A stretch of 64,000 nt of DNA from Streptomyces sp. NBC_01471 (GCF_041438865.1 NZ_CP109450.1:6999501-7063500); one strand, 5' to 3'; counted from the first letter of the stretch, positions 35,315 through 43,862 are shown. Program-made: numbers and translations. The notes: generated from the letters alone by a model not told the origin.

Positions 35315-37690
35315 TCAGCTGAACGACGGCACGATCTTCTTCTTGCCGCCCTCTTCCTTCCAGGTGACATTCGCATCGAAGGTTTTGCCCTGGGCGGAGA
35401 CGAAGCCCCTGCCCTGAACGGTCTTGCCGGCTGCCAGATCCTTGCGCTGTGCGTCAGTGAAGGTCACCTGGCACCAGGACCGCGGCGGCTCGTCGCCGGA
35501 TCCGAAGTTCGGGACGATCTTCTTCGCCTTCGCGTCCCAGGTGACCGAACAGCCGAAGGTCTTGCCGGTCCTCGCGCTGACGAAGTCGTCGATCTCCAGT
35601 GCCTGGCCCGTCAAAAGCCCAGCGACCTCCGCCGGCGTAAACGTCCGGCCGGACCACTTCGTCGGCTTGTCCGGAACCTGCAGCTGGAACCCGACGAACT
35701 TGCGGCCCCTGTAGTCGCCGACGCCGAGACCGCCGGTGGCCGTGTAGGGCTTGTCCGCCTTCGACCTCGCCTCGAACGAGATCGTCTCGCCCGCGAGCAG
35801 CTTGGCCACCTCATCATCACTGAACTCGTAGCCCGACCAGACGGTCTTGAATGCAACCTTCTTCGGCCCACCTGGAGCGGCCTGCCACACACCCTCGGCG
35901 CGCGCAGAGAGCACCTGCTCCTTCAGACCCAGCTCGGCGCGCATAGAAGTGGCGTTCTTTGTCATGGTTGCGATGTCCTCGCGCACCCAGTCGGCAACGA
36001 CGGCCAGACGCTCTTCTGCAGTCGCCGTCCCGGCGGCGATGTCCCGCATGTCGACGTAGACCTTCTCGGTGAGCCCAAGGTCGCCGATGTGCGTGCCTGG
36101 CAGGAGCCTCCAGCTCATCTCGCCGGCACGGGCAAGCCTGAGCTTGCGTCCTTTCTCCGTCAGCAGCGGATACTTCGCCCGGTCATTGATGACCTCCGAG
36201 TACGTCGAAGTGCGGGTCGCGCCAGTGCCCACGTCGCGTTTATCCAGCTGTTTCATGAGCCACTTCATCGTCGGATGCTCGGGGCGCTTGTTCGCGCCCT
36301 CGAAGATGAACGGCTCAGCGTTTCGCCCCAGGCCCTTGCCGGACTCGTTCTCGTCGCCCTCGGCCGTGTCGTCGCCAGCGTCCGGATCGAACACGGCCCG
36401 CCAGCCGGGGTTCTTGGGCACGTTTGTGATGCCGACGAAGTCCGGGTACTTCTCGACGTGGCCCTTCTGCTGCTCATAGAGATAGTCCTCGGCGAGCATG
36501 GCCAGGTAGTTCGTCGCGAGCATCTCGTAGATGAGCCGTCCGGCCTTGCCGTACTTGTGCTCGACCTCTTCCAGCGAGGAGGGCACCTTCGGGCCCGGAC
36601 GGTTCGCGCCGTGAGCGCCCTGGGGCTTCACGTGCGTGGGGCGAGGCGAACGATGCGTCAGAAGCGCAGTGTTGACGCCGACCACGCCAGCGATCTTGTC
36701 GACCAGCGGCGCAAGGTCCTTGAACTGCTCGGGCGTGATCGTCTTGTCTTCGGTACGCGGGTACGAGACGACCTGGTCCTCGTACATCTTCTGATACGTC
36801 GAGAGCGTGAGGTTCGCCTTCACGCCCTTACCCACGAGCAGCGAGGACAGCGACGCCAGATCCAGGAGCTTCGGCGGCGCAGTCTTCTTGTCCGTCTTGC
36901 CGTCCAGGACGACGGGGGAGTGGCCGTACTGCTGTGGCACCTGACCCTTCTGGTCGAACCGCGACTCGTCCGGGTTCGTGTACATCACGTCGTTCTCATC
37001 GTGGAAACGGTTCTGGAAGAAGGGCTTCTTGACGTACTTGTCATAGGCCTTCTGCTGGTCCCCGACAAGAGAGATCATCGCCGACTTCAGCCGGCCCTGG
37101 CGCAGCACGAGATCTTGTCCGGACTGGCGACCCATCGCCGTGGCGATTCGCGTGAACTGCATTGAAAGGAAGTCCCACTGGGAGCGGTACATCGCCTTGC
37201 GGTAGTCGCCCTCGGCCTGCATGGACTTCACCGGCCGACGGTGCTCAAACGCCTTCAGGATCGAGGCCTTCGACTCATCGGTGAACTCCATGCGGCTGAA
37301 CTTCTTGTTATGGAAGCCGAGTTCATCGATCGCCTCCCAGAAAAGCAGGTCGCCCTCGCCGGACGGGTCCAGATCCGTGGCGATGACGATTTCGTCGCCG
37401 CGGCTCAGCGCGCTGCGCAGAGTCTTGATGACGTCCGCGACGTTCTTCTGCGGTTCGCGCTTCCACGTCAGGTCCTCCGGACTCCACGGCAGGTTCCCCA
37501 GATCCCACTTCTGATAGGCGTCCGCGAGCGAAGGGTCCACCATCGCGTGCGGCTGGGCGAACTCATAGAGATGGCCTCGCAGACTCGCCACCTCGTAGGC
37601 CGTTCCCTTGTGGCTGCCCTTGGTCCCGCCGAGGGCGCTCGCCATGTTCCTCGCTGCGCTCGGCTTCTCTGCGACCACGATCGCGACCAT
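35315..37690 (-). CDS. Type IA DNA topoisomerase (Topo III-like)
   Basis: 791 residues. The TOPRIM domain has the catalytic Glu in VVAEKPSAA (residue ~8) and the acidic block IATDLDPSGEGDLLFWEAI near residue 105, a variant of DxDxxGE. The active-site Tyr lies in QVVSYPRTEDKTI near residue 320. No zinc fingers. Instead the last ~170 residues carry three related ~50-residue repeats (FSDDEVAKLLAGETI, FTPAEVAGLLTGQAL, FTDAQRKDLAAGKTV), probably nucleic-acid binding. An AAGGAG site precedes the ATG. Such enzymes accompany Gram-positive conjugative elements and resolve single-stranded intermediates. Confidence 0.9.
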   Translation of the reverse strand: MVAIVVAEKPSAARNMASALGGTKGSHKGTAYEVASLRGHLYEFAQPHAMVDPSLADAYQKWDLGNLPWSPEDLTWKREPQKNVADVIKTLRSALSRGDEIVIATDLDPSGEGDLLFWEAIDELGFHNKKFSRMEFTDESKASILKAFEHRRPVKSMQAEGDYRKAMYRSQWDFLSMQFTRIATAMGRQSGQDLVLRQGRLKSAMISLVGDQQKAYDKYVKKPFFQNRFHDENDVMYTNPDESRFDQKGQVPQQYGHSPVVLDGKTDKKTAPPKLLDLASLSSLLVGKGVKANLTLSTYQKMYEDQVVSYPRTEDKTITPEQFKDLAPLVDKIAGVVGVNTALLTHRSPRPTHVKPQGAHGANRPGPKVPSSLEEVEHKYGKAGRLIYEMLATNYLAMLAEDYLYEQQKGHVEKYPDFVGITNVPKNPGWRAVFDPDAGDDTAEGDENESGKGLGRNAEPFIFEGANKRPEHPTMKWLMKQLDKRDVGTGATRTSTYSEVINDRAKYPLLTEKGRKLRLARAGEMSWRLLPGTHIGDLGLTEKVYVDMRDIAAGTATAEERLAVVADWVREDIATMTKNATSMRAELGLKEQVLSARAEGVWQAAPGGPKKVAFKTVWSGYEFSDDEVAKLLAGETISFEARSKADKPYTATGGLGVGDYRGRKFVGFQLQVPDKPTKWSGRTFTPAEVAGLLTGQALEIDDFVSARTGKTFGCSVTWDAKAKKIVPNFGSGDEPPRSWCQVTFTDAQRKDLAAGKTVQGRGFVSAQGKTFDANVTWKEEGGKKKIVPSFS

Positions 37691-38106
37691 GTCGACTCCT
37701 TCTCGTGATTCATCTATAAACGAGTGCGAGTCTACTCTGTGAGATCAGTCAAACGGGAGTCGATAGGCGCATGAAAGGAATTCGATTGGCGCGAGGGCCG
37801 CACCAAGAGCACCAACGCCGGCACGTCGCGCAACCGCCGTAGATCATGGTCCCCTTAACGGCAGCAGAGAGGTGTCAGGGGGCGGGAATCGATGTACCTG
37901 CCCCTGACACCCCTTACCTCCCCCTGCTAGTTATGGAGAAATGCCCTATTTCCATTCCGGTACCTAATAGGGGGCGATAGGTGGAGCGGCCATAAGTTGC
38001 CAGCAGTCCGATGAAGAAGATTTCTCTGAGCCCGATGTTCAAGAGCGACGGTGTGCTGCACCATGCGACGAGAACAGCGACGAGTGCTTCTCCTTGCTCA
38101 CCGTGA
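37691..38106. other. Intergenic region upstream of the topoisomerase
   Basis: 416 bases with no convincing gene. It holds the topoisomerase promoter region (with GCCTATCGACTC on the minus strand, part of the CCTATC/GATAGG motif family) and the hairpin at 37871-37911. A minus-strand open frame with two hydrophobic stretches (37914 upward) lacks a good start. Confidence 0.5.
37871..37911. terminator. Hairpin ending the mobC-like operon
   Basis: GGTGTCAGGGG (37871-37881) pairs with CCCCTGACACC (37901-37911). It lies downstream of the gene ending at 38107 and ahead of the topoisomerase promoter. Confidence 0.65.
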
Positions 38107-39258
38107 TCATCGGATCGGCCGTCCTTCCCGCTCACGGTCGAGCTTCTGCTGCTTCTTGGTCGCCTCCCGGGCCATGTCCCGGAAGCAGACCGCTTCCTTG
38201 TGCACGATCGGTGCGTCGTGGAGGTTGTGCGAGCCACGCAAGAAGTTCTCTGTGCGGTCGGCAATGGAATATGCCAGCGCCTGCTCGATCACCGCGCTGG
38301 TCTGGCGCACCTCGCCTAGCTCGTCACGCAGCTTGCGCAACAGCCCATCCCGCTCACGCTCGGCGGCGTCAATACTCATCAGCCTGGCCATCACGCTGCC
38401 CAGCAGCGGATCGCCGGAGCGGAACAACTTGACGGCGCGCTCGGTAGCAGAATCTGCGTCAAGATACAGATCGAGCTGCGCCAGCAGGAAGGCCGTCACC
38501 AGCGCGCCTTGGCTCAGCCGCTGGCTGAATTCCCGAGCAGCGCTGTCACTGACGCCTAGCTCGCGAACAGCGGCTGCACGCATCTGCTCCCGCAGTGCGT
38601 TCATGATGCTCTCGGGCAGTGCTTTGATGTGCGGCTGACTCTGCACGCTGACGAGCCGGAAGCCCGACTGGGGGAGCGTGGCAGTTCCGTCAGTCTCGCT
38701 ACCCGAACCTCCCTTCGAGGTCGCACTCTGCACGGAGTCTTGATGGTCAGTGAGCTGGAGCGAGCCGGGTGTTAGGTGCTCGGGTTCATCCGGTGCGGCG
38801 ACGGCGTCATGAGCCGTGGCAGCGTCCTCGACATCTGGCTGCGACCCGGGAGCCGGAACGGCACCAGCCGCACTGCCCGGGAGTATTCCGGCAGTTCCTT
38901 CCTGTCCGCCGGCACCACCACCGCGGTGGTGGTGCCGGCCAGCACGCTCAGCATCGCCAGCGCCGGGCTCGTGATCCGGCTCCAGGTCCAGGCTGTCTGC
39001 TTTTGCTTCGGTGTCCGCGTCGTGCTGGGCCTGAAGGCCTTTAGCCTCAGCTTGGGACTCGACGCCGCCAGCCTCGTTGAGCTGCGCCTCCTGTTCGGGT
39101 GCTGCCACCTCAGGCTCAGGCGGAGCAGCTTGAGCCTGAACACGGTTCAGCTCCTCGCTCCCGCCGCGCCGGTAGGCATCCAGGAAGGACGTGTCCACCT
39201 CCATCGCCTCGTCAGTAGACGCGGTCGCTTCCAGCATCTCTGCGAACTCCCTGCTCAC
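38107..39258 (-). CDS. Hypothetical transfer-region protein with disordered N-half
   Basis: 383 residues. Residues 1-~200 are Ala/Glu/Pro/Gln-rich and disordered, including GRHHHRGGGAGG encoded by a 32-base palindrome. The C-terminal ~180 residues are helical (ALPESIMNALREQMRAAAVR, LREQ...SQRLSQGALVTAFLLAQL) and end in a basic coiled segment. The GTG start overlaps the MobC-like stop, so both are co-translated. A relaxosome accessory or regulator role is inferred. No relaxase motif (three-His cluster, Tyr) is present. Confidence 0.6.
   Translation of the reverse strand: MSREFAEMLEATASTDEAMEVDTSFLDAYRRGGSEELNRVQAQAAPPEPEVAAPEQEAQLNEAGGVESQAEAKGLQAQHDADTEAKADSLDLEPDHEPGAGDAERAGRHHHRGGGAGGQEGTAGILPGSAAGAVPAPGSQPDVEDAATAHDAVAAPDEPEHLTPGSLQLTDHQDSVQSATSKGGSGSETDGTATLPQSGFRLVSVQSQPHIKALPESIMNALREQMRAAAVRELGVSDSAAREFSQRLSQGALVTAFLLAQLDLYLDADSATERAVKLFRSGDPLLGSVMARLMSIDAAERERDGLLRKLRDELGEVRQTSAVIEQALAYSIADRTENFLRGSHNLHDAPIVHKEAVCFRDMAREATKKQQKLDREREGRPIR
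38908..38939. repeat. 32-base perfect palindrome inside a coding region
   Basis: Perfect dyad symmetry over 32 bases centred on the CCGCGG at 38921-38926, with no spacer. It encodes a His/Gly repeat of the 383-residue protein. GC-rich codon repeats can create such symmetry, but a protein-binding or hairpin role is possible. Confidence 0.7.
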
Positions 39259-39668
39259 GACAGCTCACCATCCTCGTCGCGCAGATAGTTACTGTCGCCA
39301 CGGGTGAGCCCGATCAGCGAGTCGAAGCCCGTGGTGACGACACGTTCGAGGTTCGCCGAGTTCTTCGCCAATGCTGCGACCTGGTCGACGAGCTCGTTGA
39401 GTCGCGCAATCTCCAGGGTTGGCAGATCGTAGTCGAGGTTCTCGCGCCGAATCTTCTCGACTACAGCCTCGGCCACGTATTCGGTCACCGAAGAAAACCC
39501 GCGCTTGTCAGCCCAGTACTTCGCGCGCTGCTTGTCGTCCGAGCTCAGCCGGACGAACATGCCCTGGCGGCCACCGCTACTGCGGCTGTTGCTCTGCGTC
39601 GCGCCTGAACCCTCCTTCGTGCCGCGCGCAGACTGTTTGGTCTTCTCCAACACATGTATGACGGTCAT
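39255..39668 (-). CDS. MobC-like ribbon-helix-helix relaxosome protein
   Basis: 137 residues. After a basic, Ser-rich 35-residue leader comes a ribbon-helix-helix start (GMFVRLSSDDKQRAKYWADK, RGFSSVTEYVAEAVVEKIRR), then a helix with LNELVDQVAALAKNSANLER, the pattern of MobC-type proteins that assist relaxase nicking at oriT. Coupled to the next gene by overlap. An oriT might lie in the AT-richer sequence just upstream (39670-39780), but no nic site was recognised. Confidence 0.7.
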   Translation of the reverse strand: MTVIHVLEKTKQSARGTKEGSGATQSNSRSSGGRQGMFVRLSSDDKQRAKYWADKRGFSSVTEYVAEAVVEKIRRENLDYDLPTLEIARLNELVDQVAALAKNSANLERVVTTGFDSLIGLTRGDSNYLRDEDGELS

Positions 39669-40013
39669 GCGCGGCTACCCCTTGCCTTATTCGATTGATC
39701 TATGGGGTCATCTTACCAATGATGCTAGACAAGTCATCTTCGCTCTTTGTGGTTTTGCTCGAATGTCAATGGAGTCGCAGCTGCGCCCAGTCGGTCCTCT
39801 GGCCGCGCATGGCCGCAGTGGGCGACCCTGCTCGGTTCCCTTCCCCTCGAACGGGCTACCTGCCGCGGGTTACATCAATCTTCGCGGGGTGGCGAGCAGA
39901 GAGAGCCTGGTGCGGCATTGCGTCAGGCTCTCTGCCGTTGTCCGCCCGTGCTGGGCACGTAACGGAGCTGACCCGCCAACTGGATGACCCCGCCCAAAGG
40001 AGTCTTAATGACG
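39669..40013. other. Intergenic region upstream of the mobC-like gene
   Basis: 345 bases without a gene. The first ~110 bases are less GC-rich than their neighbours and hold the promoter region. A hairpin with one bulge (39896-39909 with 39924-39935) follows. Confidence 0.45.
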
Positions 40014-40558
40014 TCAAGCCGCTTGCGTGACCGGCGGAGCGGGGAAGGCTCGTCCGTCACGCAGCAGTGCCCACAGAACGCCGGCTCGTCGGCGGGCCAG
40101 GGTGATGACGACTTGGGCATGCTTGCAGCCCTCGCCGCGCTTCTTGAGGTAGAAGTTCCGGTTCGGTCCTTCGCGGATGATGCTGGTCTGCGCGGACATG
40201 TAGAACACCCGCGCAGACGGCGGCTGTAGCGCTTGGGACGGTGCAGGTTGCCGGTGCGGCGTCCGAAGTCACGCGGGACGGGCACCAGCGCCGCCGCCGA
40301 GGCCAGATTGTCGGCGTCCGCGTAGCCGGCCAGGTCACCCGCGTCGACGAACTCGGCGTCGAGTATCGGACCCATGCCGGGCAGAGACTCGATGATCTCG
40401 GCCTGCGGGTGGCTGCGGAACGTCGTCGGGGCCGCGCATGCTCCAGTCGCACAGCCAGGCCGTAAGCCGGACCCGCCCTCGCCGGCGGATCGCGGCCGAC
40501 GTCTGGTAGCCGGTCAGCAGTAGCAGAGCGCCGACAACCTCGTCGGCGGTCGTTGTCA
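40014..40558 (-). pseudogene. IS110-family transposase, C-terminal remnant
   Basis: Frames on the minus strand read ALLLLTGYQTSAAIRRRGRV, then GPILDAEFVDAGDLAGYADA and LVPVPRDFGRRTGNLHRPKR, then VFYMSAQTSIIREGPNRNFY and KKRGEGCKHAQVVITLARRR. This is the second half of an IS110/IS1111 transposase in at least three frames. The N-terminal RuvC-like part is missing. It abuts the stop of the following gene. Confidence 0.75.
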
Positions 40559-41050
40559 GCCCTCCTGGCGGCTGCTGGGGGCGCCGATGGTCCGCCGGTG
40601 TTCGAGAGCTTCACTCAGCAGGCGGCGGACGGTCTCGGGCATGTCCTCGGCGTACATCTCCGCTAGGTCGCAGATCTCGTTGTGCATGCGCGCAGGAACT
40701 CTGGTGATCAACTTTTCCCCGATGCTGGGTCGTCCACCTTTGGGTCGCTCGAAGTGCCGCTTCACTGCCTCCGCGTAATCGTTATCTGTCAGCCAGGTGC
40801 GGGCGTCTTCTTCTGTCATGGCTGTGTAGATGCTGACGTCTGGTTTGCCCAGGAGGATCCGTCCCTTGATGGCAATCTTGTTCGTGAAGACGGCCCGGTT
40901 CTTGACCCAGGAGCCATCCTCGGTCCGGTACACGTCTTCCCATGCGTGGTCATCTCCGGGCAGGTTGCCACGGAACCGAGTTGCCGTATCGGGGTCGAAC
41001 ACACCGCCAGACTTAGGGTGCTCACCTTCGTATGGGATGTACGACATCAT
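40556..41050 (-). CDS. Ribbon-helix-helix-like plasmid/ICE protein
   Basis: 164 residues from ATG 41050 (GGAG nine bases upstream). An N-terminal domain of unknown type (GEHPKSGGVFDPDTATRFRG) precedes a C-terminal RHH-like module (SIGEKLITRVPARMHNEICD, LAEMYAEDMPETVRRLLSEA). This fits a DNA-binding copy-control, partition or transfer regulator. The 3' end abuts the IS110 remnant but looks complete. Confidence 0.55.
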   Translation of the reverse strand: MMSYIPYEGEHPKSGGVFDPDTATRFRGNLPGDDHAWEDVYRTEDGSWVKNRAVFTNKIAIKGRILLGKPDVSIYTAMTEEDARTWLTDNDYAEAVKRHFERPKGGRPSIGEKLITRVPARMHNEICDLAEMYAEDMPETVRRLLSEALEHRRTIGAPSSRQEG

Positions 41051-41194
41051 TCTTGACTCCAGGTTTAGGTATCTTAAACTTAGCGGCCGAGTTTGGGTGA
41101 TGTAAACCCAACGCAACGAAAAGGCCCTGCAACTCCCGGGAGCCACCGGTATCTGGCTCACTCCTCACCCACCGTGATCGTGGCGAGCTTCCGT

Positions 41195-42031
41195 TCAAGG
41201 GGTGGGAGTAGGCGTCGGTACCACGTTCGTCGTGCAGTCGATAAGCCCCTGGGTGAACCTCGGTGACTGCCAGGTCGCCTTGTCCTTGGCGCTGGGCAGA
41301 TGCTCAGCGATCGACCCAGTACCGAGGGGTGCACCGCCAGCGAAGAAGTGCAGCGCCGTCTGGCTGAAACCAGCGTTGTACACCAGAGTCGACAAGCACT
41401 GGCCGGCCGCTGTGTAGGTTTTTCTCTGGCCCTTGTCCTGGGCATAGGAGGAGAGCATCGAGACCAGGCCCATGGTGAGCTCGATAGACGAGTTAACCGG
41501 TTGATCCGCACGGGCCGGATGGATCGGCTTCAAGTTCGGCTTGCGAGTCACGGGCTTCGACACCACCTTTGGCGGCGCGTAGTTCTGAGCCTTGGGGCTG
41601 GCACCAGTGGGCAACACAGCCTTATCGATACACGCGTCGAAGTCTTCACGCAGCGAGCGTGAGGCCAGGAGTGCAGCGTCGTTCTTACTCACCTTGCTCA
41701 GCCCGAGGATGGCTGCACCCGTGTCGTCGTCGTCGGCCTTGATGATGTAGGCCAGTGCCGCCTCTGACATGCCGGTCTTCCGTACGGCCGCGGCCAGGCA
41801 AGCCCCACCGTCCTTACTGAAACTCCCGGTGCCCTGGAAGGCGAGCTTGTCCAGCACCTCGCCGAGAGCCTTGTCGGTGACCTTGGCGATGCTCGCGGTC
41901 GGACTTGGCGCAGATGGCGTCTCAAGGGTTGTACCTCCGCTGCCGTTGGAGCATCCAGCGAGCACAGCACCTGCGGCCACGGCCAGCGTCACGGCGGATG
42001 GCCCAATCCTCCTCGGTCTCCAGGTCTTCAT
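41195..42031 (-). CDS. Lipoprotein with duplicated helical domain
   Basis: 278 residues. A type II signal peptide with lipobox LAGC (Cys at ~26) precedes two related ~90-residue helical units, each with conserved cysteines (GGACLAAAVRKTGMSEAALA and GQCLSTLVYNAGFSQTALHF). The tail is PTPTPTP. Unknown family; the internal duplication suggests a compact disulfide-stabilised surface protein. Its promoter region shares GATAGGATGC with the T4SS-like operon, suggesting joint regulation. Confidence 0.7.
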   Translation of the reverse strand: MKTWRPRRIGPSAVTLAVAAGAVLAGCSNGSGGTTLETPSAPSPTASIAKVTDKALGEVLDKLAFQGTGSFSKDGGACLAAAVRKTGMSEAALAYIIKADDDDTGAAILGLSKVSKNDAALLASRSLREDFDACIDKAVLPTGASPKAQNYAPPKVVSKPVTRKPNLKPIHPARADQPVNSSIELTMGLVSMLSSYAQDKGQRKTYTAAGQCLSTLVYNAGFSQTALHFFAGGAPLGTGSIAEHLPSAKDKATWQSPRFTQGLIDCTTNVVPTPTPTP

Positions 42032-42093
42032 CGCTTCTCACCTCGCCTCTCCTGTCGCCGTCCAGTTCGATTGGATCGACTGATCTTCGACGG

Positions 42094-42119
42094 CATCCTA
42101 TCTGAATGCCTATTGAATA
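42094..42119 (-). promoter_or_regulatory. Promoter/operator motif shared with the T4SS-like operon
   Basis: On the minus strand the sequence reads AATAGGCATTCAGATAGGATGC, here 63 bases upstream of the lipoprotein start. The AATAG and GATAGGATGC parts match the region at 33368-33386 ahead of the PrgI/TcpE-like gene. Confidence 0.4.
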
Positions 42120-42394
42120 GTTGTCTGTGATGAGTCAGGATGCCGCTGATAGATGTTCCAGAGAGCTGCCGAACGGGGCCCGGGCGCGCAGAGTGCCTAC
42201 GGGTCTGTCTTGCGCTCGGGGATCAACGGAGTTGATCCGGGGTGCTCTGTGACACGTCACGCGCGTGTCGACTGCGGGTGCCACCCCTGTGGGCGGCTGC
42301 TCGTGGTTTTCATCCCATTCCATGAAGGACTGCTCGCCATGACTGCTCTGGCTTCTGCCCGGCCGCTACCGACGCCGATCTGGCCATTTCCACG
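42120..42394. other. Region without a recognisable gene
   Basis: About 275 bases between the lipoprotein promoter and a short plus-strand frame. Small inverted repeats are present (GATCAACGGAGTTGATC near 42221). No gene called. Confidence 0.4.
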
Positions 42395-42607
42395 ATGCAC
42401 GTGAGCGATGACCAGAAGACCTGGTCCCCGGTCGGCTTCAAGGGCGTGAGCCCGGCTTACGTCGACAAAGAAGGTTCAGCCTGGCTCAAGGGGCGGCCGT
42501 ACCTCGCCGTCGAGATCAACGACTTGACCTGTTACGGCCAGTTCCGCAGGACCTTCAACGCAATGCCAGCCGCCAACCGTGGCTACGGCGCCTACGCCTG
42601 GACCTGA
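42395..42607 (+). CDS. Short hypothetical protein, possibly frameshifted
   Basis: 70 codons reading MHVSDDQKTWSPVGFKGVSP and LKGRPYLAVEINDLTCYGQF, a well-composed small domain. The same frame is open upstream (ATDADLAIST) while an ATG at 42339 (TALASARPL) is in another frame, so the true gene may start there with a one-base shift. No family recognised. Confidence 0.4.
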   Translation: MHVSDDQKTWSPVGFKGVSPAYVDKEGSAWLKGRPYLAVEINDLTCYGQFRRTFNAMPAANRGYGAYAWT

Positions 42608-42637
42608 GCCCCCACGACCAGAACGAGAGGAGTGGTC

Positions 42638-43087
42638 ATGGCTACGCTCACGACGCACGTTCCCGCGCCCCTGAAGCCAGGTCCGGTCGTCTACACCGAC
42701 CGGCAACTCCTAAGCGTGCTCATCCGCCTGGCGCAGGGGGAGAGCACCCTCGGACGTCGCACGTTCAAGCGGCGCCGCAGGAACACCGACCCGTCGGCTC
42801 CGCTCTACGAACGCCGCTTCGGCAGCTGGAACAGCGCGCTGGAACTCGCGGGCCTTGACGCGGTCGCGCAGCCCGAACAGCTGCAGGATGCGACGACGAA
42901 GTGGACCCAGGGGCAGCTCATCGACGCAATACAGCGGTGCCTGCAGGCGACGGGATCCACGACGCTGGCGGCCTACGAGGCCTGGCGCACGGAACCGGCT
43001 GATCTGAAGTCCGATGCCCCGCCGGCCAACACCATCCGCTTTCGGCTGGGCAGTTGGTCCAGGGCCACAGAGCTGGCTTGCAGCTGA
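42638..43087 (+). CDS. Protein with homing-endonuclease-associated (HNH) repeats
   Basis: 149 residues from ATG 42638 (GAGAGGAG site). Two ~60-residue units, each a helical module ending in a tryptophan signature: RRFGSWNSALELAGL and RFRLGSWSRATELACS. This is the homing endonuclease-associated repeat that binds DNA beside HNH nucleases. No HNH catalytic motif is present, so it may act as a DNA-binding protein only. A terminator follows at 43136. Confidence 0.65.
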   Translation: MATLTTHVPAPLKPGPVVYTDRQLLSVLIRLAQGESTLGRRTFKRRRRNTDPSAPLYERRFGSWNSALELAGLDAVAQPEQLQDATTKWTQGQLIDAIQRCLQATGSTTLAAYEAWRTEPADLKSDAPPANTIRFRLGSWSRATELACS

Positions 43088-43135
43088 AGGGGAACAGCAT
43101 CCTCGAAGCTGTTCACGTCGCACTGCGGATAAAAG

Positions 43136-43160
43136 CCCGAGTCGGCAGAGGCGACTCGGG
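43136..43160. terminator. Hairpin after the HNH-repeat gene
   Basis: CCCGAGTCG (43136-43144) pairs with CGACTCGGG (43152-43160), followed by GGTGTCTTTG, a weak T-rich tail. Confidence 0.75.
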
Positions 43161-43461
43161 GGTGTCTTTGACAGAGATCACTTCTTCGGGTTCTCGGGGG
43201 ACAAGAGGTCACGTCGCGCGAGCATGACAAGGGGCGACAGCGTCAGACGGGGGGTGTGCCTGCTCTCCACCACTCGTCCCGCCGTCTGCAGTCATCGGCT
43301 GCACGCGATGGGGCAAGCCGGGGAAGGTGCCCCGGCTCAAGGGTCCGTGACTCAACGACCCAGAGCCATCCACGGCCCAGGGGACATCACCCGGTACGGA
43401 ACGCAGTTGTGGCTCGGTTCGCCGATACGAGCACCTACAAGCCTGCGTCGCGCAGGAGAGG
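43161..43461. other. Region without a recognisable gene
   Basis: About 300 bases, probably the promoter region of the small-gene chain that starts near 43462. No gene, RNA or repeat recognised. Confidence 0.4.
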
Positions 43462-43662
43462 ATGTTCGAGCTCTGGCGAGTCTGGAGCTCGGTAGTCGAG
43501 CTGGAACGGCAGGATCTGCCGACGCCTACGGACTCGGCCAAACTCGGTATCCGGGATCAGCATGCCGCGCGGGCAGCCGAGATCCGACGACGGACTGACG
43601 CCTACGTGCCCGGAACCCTCGGGTGCGCTTCGCGAGCGCCTTGTGGAGGTCATCTAGAATGA
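43462..43662 (+). CDS. Small hypothetical protein, first of a coupled chain
   Basis: 66 codons, MFELWRVWSSVVELERQDLP then DQHAARAAEIRRRTDAYVPG. The stop overlaps the next ATG (ATGA). The ribosome site AGGAGAGG lies directly against the ATG, so the start is uncertain. It counts as a gene mainly because of the overlap. Confidence 0.4.
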   Translation: MFELWRVWSSVVELERQDLPTPTDSAKLGIRDQHAARAAEIRRRTDAYVPGTLGCASRAPCGGHLE

Positions 43663-43862
43663 GGTACCTGCTGCCTACGCTCGTCTCGCTACCGCACGTG
43701 TCGGTGGAGACGCTTGACGTCTGGAGTGAAGAGGCTGTCGTACTGGCGAGGGAAACCGCACGCAAGCTCCTCGCCGGCCTCATGCCGGGAGCCACAGGCT
43801 TCGCAATGGCCGATGAGATCGCTGACAAGATCCTGACTGCTGTCCGGCTGGAGGACGCATGA
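43659..43862 (+). CDS. Small hypothetical protein, second of the chain
   Basis: 67 residues from ATG 43659: RYLLPTLVSLPHVSVETLDV, then KLLAGLMPGATGFAMADEIA, ending in an amphipathic helix. The stop overlaps the next gene by ATGATG. No family recognised. Confidence 0.5.
   Translation: MRYLLPTLVSLPHVSVETLDVWSEEAVVLARETARKLLAGLMPGATGFAMADEIADKILTAVRLEDA

Noticed and set aside
35216..37165. Plus-strand frame opposite the topoisomerase
   Set aside because: Antisense shadow; the minus strand carries TOPRIM and active-site Tyr motifs.
37914..38264. Minus-strand frame with two hydrophobic stretches
   Set aside because: No credible start or ribosome site, and it overlaps the end of a better supported gene.
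38107..39258. Relaxase
   Set aside because: Position next to a MobC-like gene suggested it, but there is no three-histidine metal motif or N-terminal catalytic tyrosine block.
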